9,184 bases of DNA from Desulfonema limicola (GTDB lineage: Bacteria; Desulfobacterota; Desulfobacteria; Desulfobacterales; Desulfosalsimonadaceae), in the NCBI GenBank assembly GCA_020722245.1, contig DYLE01000096.1, positions 1 to 9,184 on the forward strand, in the 5' to 3' direction. A program made the translations under genes and the position numbers. This document shows, one piece after another, positions 6,622 to 9,184 of the stretch (position 1 is the stretch's first letter; every line of letters begins with the position of its first letter). The notes under the pieces were generated by a model that had not been told where the DNA came from, did no database searches, and saw only the letters and a program-made list of their open reading frames with translations.

Positions 6622-6885
6622 ATGAAGACCGGGGTTATCGTTTATGTGCTGGGCAATGTCCCTAGGAATGAGGAATTCGACGAAAAATCGGCCATTGAGG
6701 GGCTGGGGGTTCCGGCTGATCGCGTGGCCTTTGTATTTTCCGGAGAAAAAAACGACGATATCGCTTACCACTGGTGGGACATGACGCGAAAAGGCATGTC
6801 CCGCATCATTTGCATGGCTGGAATGCTGAATCCGCCCTCTGGCATCCGGCTCACCGGAAGGCAGCTTCAGCTGTGCGGTTTCTAA
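6622..6885 (+). CDS. Small protein of unknown function under cobalamin riboswitch control
   Basis: An 87-residue protein with a near-perfect ribosome-binding site, AAGGAGG at 6608-6614, seven bases before the ATG. I do not recognise the family with certainty. The N-terminus MKTGVIVYVLGNVP looks like a first beta strand and loop of a small alpha/beta fold. The middle is acidic, and the C-terminal half has HWWDMTRKGMSRIICMAGM and ends RLTGRQLQLCGF. It has two cysteines (C64, C85) and a His (H50) next to a Trp-Trp pair. There is no signal peptide or membrane segment, so it is presumably cytoplasmic. It is the first gene behind the cobalamin riboswitch and terminator and is followed after 11 bases by a ferredoxin gene, so the two almost certainly form one B12-regulated unit. 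A role in corrinoid handling or reduction is inferred from context only. Confidence 0.8.
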   Translation: MKTGVIVYVLGNVPRNEEFDEKSAIEGLGVPADRVAFVFSGEKNDDIAYHWWDMTRKGMSRIICMAGMLNPPSGIRLTGRQLQLCGF

Positions 6886-6896
6886 AGGGAAATCCA

Positions 6897-7133
6897 ATGA
6901 ATCTGCAACCCAAAAAATCGTTTGCCATGGTGGATTATGACAAATGCCGCCCGAACCAGTGTAATCCTGAAAAGGGGGTTTGCGCGGCGGTATCGGCCTG
7001 CACCCATAAAGTGATCAAGCAGCTCGACGGCGATTTTCAGCCGCCGGTCGTTTTCCAGGATATATGCATGGCATGCTGGGACTGTATTGAGGCCTGTCCT
7101 CTGGATTCCATTTACATGATGCATGTTTCCTAA
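6897..7133 (+). CDS. Small eight-cysteine ferredoxin (RLI-like plus classical 4Fe-4S motif)
   Basis: A 78-residue iron-sulfur protein. Cysteines are at 17, 22, 29, 35, 57, 60, 63 and 67. The second group, C57-x2-C60-x2-C63-x3-C67-Pro, is a classical [4Fe-4S] motif. The first group, C17-x4-C22-x6-C29-x5-C35, is unusual. Its DYDKCRPNQCNPEK start resembles the ferredoxin-like domain of RNase L inhibitor (ABCE1) proteins, but the later spacing is longer. Two clusters are expected, with C35 and C67 exchanging between them as in 2[4Fe-4S] ferredoxins. The ATG at 6897 is chosen because AAAGGGA (6884-6890) lies just upstream and the gene follows the small protein by 11 bases. An in-frame upstream ATG at 6774 would overlap that gene and lacks a site. 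It probably passes low-potential electrons to a corrinoid-related partner, inferred from the riboswitch. Confidence 0.88.
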   Translation: MNLQPKKSFAMVDYDKCRPNQCNPEKGVCAAVSACTHKVIKQLDGDFQPPVVFQDICMACWDCIEACPLDSIYMMHVS

Positions 7134-7430
7134 AGACACAAGGGACCGCTGCTTCCATTTTTCCATCCATAAGCCGTCAAGGGGCTTAAGAAAAAAATCG
7201 CTATTTCTTCAACACCAAAGCGTCTTCAAAAAAAAGTGAGAAGATGACCGCGCGATTCCATTGAGTCGATGGAGCCCTGCATTTTCCTTCACCCGGGGCT
7301 TGTTTTTTACAAAATCATTTTTATCTTATATGACAAAATCATTTTGGTCTTAATAAATACCCATGATAATCTTGATAACAGGCTGAGCCTTTTTAGTAAT
7401 GATCATCAGATACAAGGAGCTGCACACGAA
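7134..7430. other. Intergenic region upstream of htpX
   Basis: About 300 bases with no gene. A weak hairpin near 7170-7188 lacks a T-tract. From about 7300 the sequence becomes very A/T-rich and contains a 20-base direct repeat. A possible promoter is TTGATA (7372-7377), 17 bases, then AGTAAT (7395-7400), but the -10 is poor. I found no good match to a heat-shock (sigma-32) promoter. An open frame continues upstream of htpX to 7269, but it lies across the A/T-rich repeats and has no ribosome-binding site. Confidence 0.5.
7309..7352 (+). repeat. 20-bp direct repeat, candidate operator, upstream of htpX
   Basis: ACAAAATCATTTTTATCTTA at 7309-7328 is repeated as ACAAAATCATTTTGGTCTTA at 7333-7352. 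Eighteen of 20 bases match, with a 24-base period (a little over two helical turns). The pair lies about 80 to 120 bases before the htpX start codon. Such spacing suits two copies of a regulator on the same DNA face. The regulator is unknown. Confidence 0.6.
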
Positions 7431-8351
7431 ATGGGAAACCAGATACGCACCATCATTTTGCTTGCGGTATTGACGGCGGTCATCCTGTGGGTGGGAAGGG
7501 TCATCGGCGGACCGGGCGGAATGGTCATGGCCCTGGTGCTTGCCGGCGTCATGAATTTCTTCGCCTACTGGTATTCGGATAAAATCGTGCTTCGCATGTA
7601 TCGGGCCCGGGAGGTCACCCCCCAGGACGCCCCTGAACTCTACCGGATCGTTTCCGGACTCGCCCAACGGGCAGGCCTTCCCATGCCCCGGGTCTATGTT
7701 ATCCCCCAGGATGCGCCCAATGCGTTTGCCACAGGCCGCGACCCGGAGCACGCGGTGGTTGCCGTCACCGAAGGCCTGCTCAGATTCATGGATGTTGATG
7801 AACTGGCCGGGGTGCTGGCCCATGAGCTGGGGCATGTCAAAAACCGGGACATCCTCATCGGGTCCATCGCAGCCACCATGGCCGGGGCGGTGATGGTGAT
7901 CGCCAACCTCGCCCGATGGTCGGCCCTGTTCGGCGGGTTCGGAAGCCGGGATGATAATGAGGGCGGCGGCGTTTTAGGGCTGCTGGCCATGTCCATCATC
8001 GCCCCGATCGCGGCCATGATCATCCAGATGGCGATCTCCCGGTCCAGGGAATTTCTGGCGGACAGCACCTCGGCCCAAATCACCGGAAACAGCGAGGGTC
8101 TGGCCCGGGCCCTGGAAAAGCTCGGCGCTTACACAAAACACATTCCCATGGACGCGCAACCGGCCACCGCCCACATGTTCATCGTCAACCCCCTTTCCGG
8201 CAGAAGCCTGATGAACCTGTTCTCCACGCACCCTCCCCTTGAGGAAAGGATCGCCCGGCTGCGGCGAACCACCCCTCCGCGACAGGACACGCCGGCGACC
8301 GGTGAGGACATGACCAGCCGCGCCAGGGATTTCTGGAAAACCCTTTCGTAA
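7431..8351 (+). CDS. htpX: HtpX-type membrane zinc metalloprotease (M48B)
   Basis: A 306-residue integral membrane protease, slightly longer than usual members (280-300). Two N-terminal membrane segments lie at about 5-22 and 26-49. A cytoplasmic zinc protease domain follows with the motif HELGH (H131, E132, H135) in AHELGHVKNRD, and the third zinc ligand is E207 in SREFLADSTS. Two further hydrophobic segments (about 142-162 and 182-202) flank a Gly/Asp-rich loop. The C-terminal STHPPLEERIARLR is conserved in the family. HtpX degrades misfolded or damaged inner-membrane proteins and is often stress-induced. The ATG at 7431 is chosen because AAGGAG (7414-7419) precedes it, although the 11-base spacing is long, and because the protein then begins as HtpX proteins do. 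The tail after residue 285 is polar and variable. It is convergent with the flavoprotein gene, with 25 bases between the stops. Confidence 0.95.
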   Translation: MGNQIRTIILLAVLTAVILWVGRVIGGPGGMVMALVLAGVMNFFAYWYSDKIVLRMYRAREVTPQDAPELYRIVSGLAQRAGLPMPRVYVIPQDAPNAFATGRDPEHAVVAVTEGLLRFMDVDELAGVLAHELGHVKNRDILIGSIAATMAGAVMVIANLARWSALFGGFGSRDDNEGGGVLGLLAMSIIAPIAAMIIQMAISRSREFLADSTSAQITGNSEGLARALEKLGAYTKHIPMDAQPATAHMFIVNPLSGRSLMNLFSTHPPLEERIARLRRTTPPRQDTPATGEDMTSRARDFWKTLS

Positions 8352-8376
8352 ATCAGGATCTGAAAATCCTTTAAAA

Positions 8377-9184
8377 CTACCATCCCCAGGTCAGATACTG
8401 GTGAATGGAATCCGCGGCTTTTCGACCAGCCCCCATGGCCAGAATCACGGTGGCCTGGCCGGTCACGATATCCCCGCCGGCCCAGACCCCTTTCTTGGTG
8501 GTCTTTCCGGTCTCGGGATCCGCGATGATATACCCCCTCTTGTTTAAGGAGATCTGGGGGTCGGACTGGGTCAGCAGCGGGTTTGCGCCCGCGCCCACAG
8601 CCACCACGGCCAGATCGCAGTCTATGCGGAACTCGGAGCCCTTGATCGGAACAGGCCGGCGGCGGCCCGAGGCATCCGGCTCACCCAGCTCCATCTTTAA
8701 GCACTCCATGCCGATCAGCCGGCCGTCGTCGTTGCCGATAAACCGCACGGGGTTGGTCAAAAGACAGAACTCGATCCCCTCCTCCTCGGCGTGATGAATC
8801 TCCGCGGCACGGGCCGGCATCTCATCCCTGGAGCGGCGGTAGATGATCCGCACCCGGTCCGCGCCGAGCCTCATGGCTGTCCGGGCCGAATCCATGGCGA
8901 CGTTGCCGGCGCCCATGACCGCCACATCCTTGCCGTGGGCAATGGGGGTGTCATAGGCGGGAAACAAATACCCTTTCATCAGGTTGGCCCGGGTGAGGTA
9001 CTCGTTGGCGGAATAGATGCCGATCAGGTTTTCGCCGGGAATGTTTAAAAAACTCGGCAGGCCGGCGCCCACCCCCACATACACCGCGTCATACCCTTCC
9101 TCAAACAGCTCGTCTAAACTGACCGTCCGGCCCACCACGGGATCGCACTTGATCTCCAGGCCCATTTTTTCAAGGGTCGCCACC
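8377..9184 (-). CDS. gltA: Glutamate synthase small subunit-like (GltA/NfnB family) flavoprotein, C-terminal part
   Basis: The last ~269 residues of a protein that normally has about 460. The N-terminal Fe-S and first FAD-binding part lies beyond the right edge, and the GTG at 9181-9183 is an internal valine codon. Visible are YDAVYVGVGAGLPSFLNIPGEN, SANEYLTRANLMKGYLFP, the NAD(P)H-binding Rossmann motif VAVMGAGNVAMDSART, YRRSRDEMPARAAEIHHAEEEGI and GMECLKMELGEPDASGRRRPVPI. The C-terminal FAD motif is GVWAGGDIVTGQATVILAMGAGRKAA. This is the NADPH-dependent glutamate synthase small-subunit family. In anaerobes close relatives serve as NfnB/SudA, the large subunit of the ferredoxin:NAD(P) bifurcating transhydrogenase. 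The two cannot be told apart without the upstream neighbour, normally NfnA or a glutamate synthase subunit. Cytoplasmic. Confidence 0.92.
   Translation of the reverse strand, partial: VATLEKMGLEIKCDPVVGRTVSLDELFEEGYDAVYVGVGAGLPSFLNIPGENLIGIYSANEYLTRANLMKGYLFPAYDTPIAHGKDVAVMGAGNVAMDSARTAMRLGADRVRIIYRRSRDEMPARAAEIHHAEEEGIEFCLLTNPVRFIGNDDGRLIGMECLKMELGEPDASGRRRPVPIKGSEFRIDCDLAVVAVGAGANPLLTQSDPQISLNKRGYIIADPETGKTTKKGVWAGGDIVTGQATVILAMGAGRKAADSIHQYLTWGW

Noticed and set aside
6774..6896. Upstream in-frame start for the ferredoxin
   Set aside because: It overlaps the 87-residue gene in another frame and has no ribosome-binding site, whereas the ATG at 6897 does.
7170..7188. Hairpin TAAGCC/GGCTTA after the ferredoxin, as a terminator
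   Set aside because: The stem is only six pairs and is followed by A residues instead of T, so it is not a convincing plus-strand terminator.
7269..7430. Upstream extension of htpX to 7269
   Set aside because: It would cross the A/T-rich direct repeats and add 54 residues not seen in HtpX. The ATG at 7431 has AAGGAG upstream and gives a standard N-terminus.
7350..7835. Minus-strand open frame of 161 codons opposite htpX
   Set aside because: The HtpX frame carries all zinc-protease motifs. The opposite frame shows none and begins inside a conserved region.
8355..8372. Hairpin AGGAT/ATCCT between the convergent htpX and gltA genes
   Set aside because: It has only five pairs and two T residues. 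It could be a weak bidirectional terminator, but I cannot support it.

Overview
The window looks like the chromosome of a free-living anaerobic bacterium, most plausibly a sulfate-reducing Desulfobacterota of the Desulfobacterales type. This is an inference. It rests on an eight-cysteine ferredoxin behind a cobalamin riboswitch, a GltA/NfnB-type flavoprotein, G+C-rich genes separated by A/T-rich gaps, and degenerate heptamer repeats between genes. There is no rRNA, tRNA, CRISPR array, transposase or phage structural gene.

Left part (1-2570). The last residues of a membrane protein, probably an RND/MMPL-type exporter, run off the left edge. A class I SAM-dependent methyltransferase follows (116-760). 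Next is a short reading frame (796-1020) whose first ~40 codons match a phage/bacterial family of unknown function but which then loses the family pattern, so it is probably a gene remnant. Convergent to these lies a complete glycerol kinase gene, glpK (1053-2570, minus strand).

Middle part (2571-6268). Two reading frames form a likely operon: a large alpha/beta hydrolase with an intact Ser-Asp-His triad (3070-4881) and a membrane-anchored six-bladed propeller protein of the strictosidine synthase/SMP-30 group (4927-6021). The pair is bracketed by two heptamer-repeat arrays (2669-2770 and 6127-6197). The arrays are in inverted orientation and share the same end sequence, AGTAAGTTATGA.

Right part (6269-9184). 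A clear cobalamin riboswitch (6269-6441) is followed by a strong intrinsic terminator (6503-6537) and then by two very small genes: an 87-residue protein I cannot assign and a 78-residue ferredoxin with an unusual first cysteine motif. This B12-controlled pair is the most interesting unit in the window. After it comes htpX, a membrane zinc protease, whose A/T-rich upstream region carries a 20-bp direct repeat. The minus-strand C-terminal part of a glutamate synthase small-subunit-like (GltA/NfnB) flavoprotein runs off the right edge.

The units look functionally independent: glycerol entry into metabolism (glpK), ester or lactone chemistry (hydrolase plus propeller), corrinoid-linked redox (riboswitch, small protein, ferredoxin), membrane protein quality control (htpX) and NAD(P)H-linked electron transfer (gltA).
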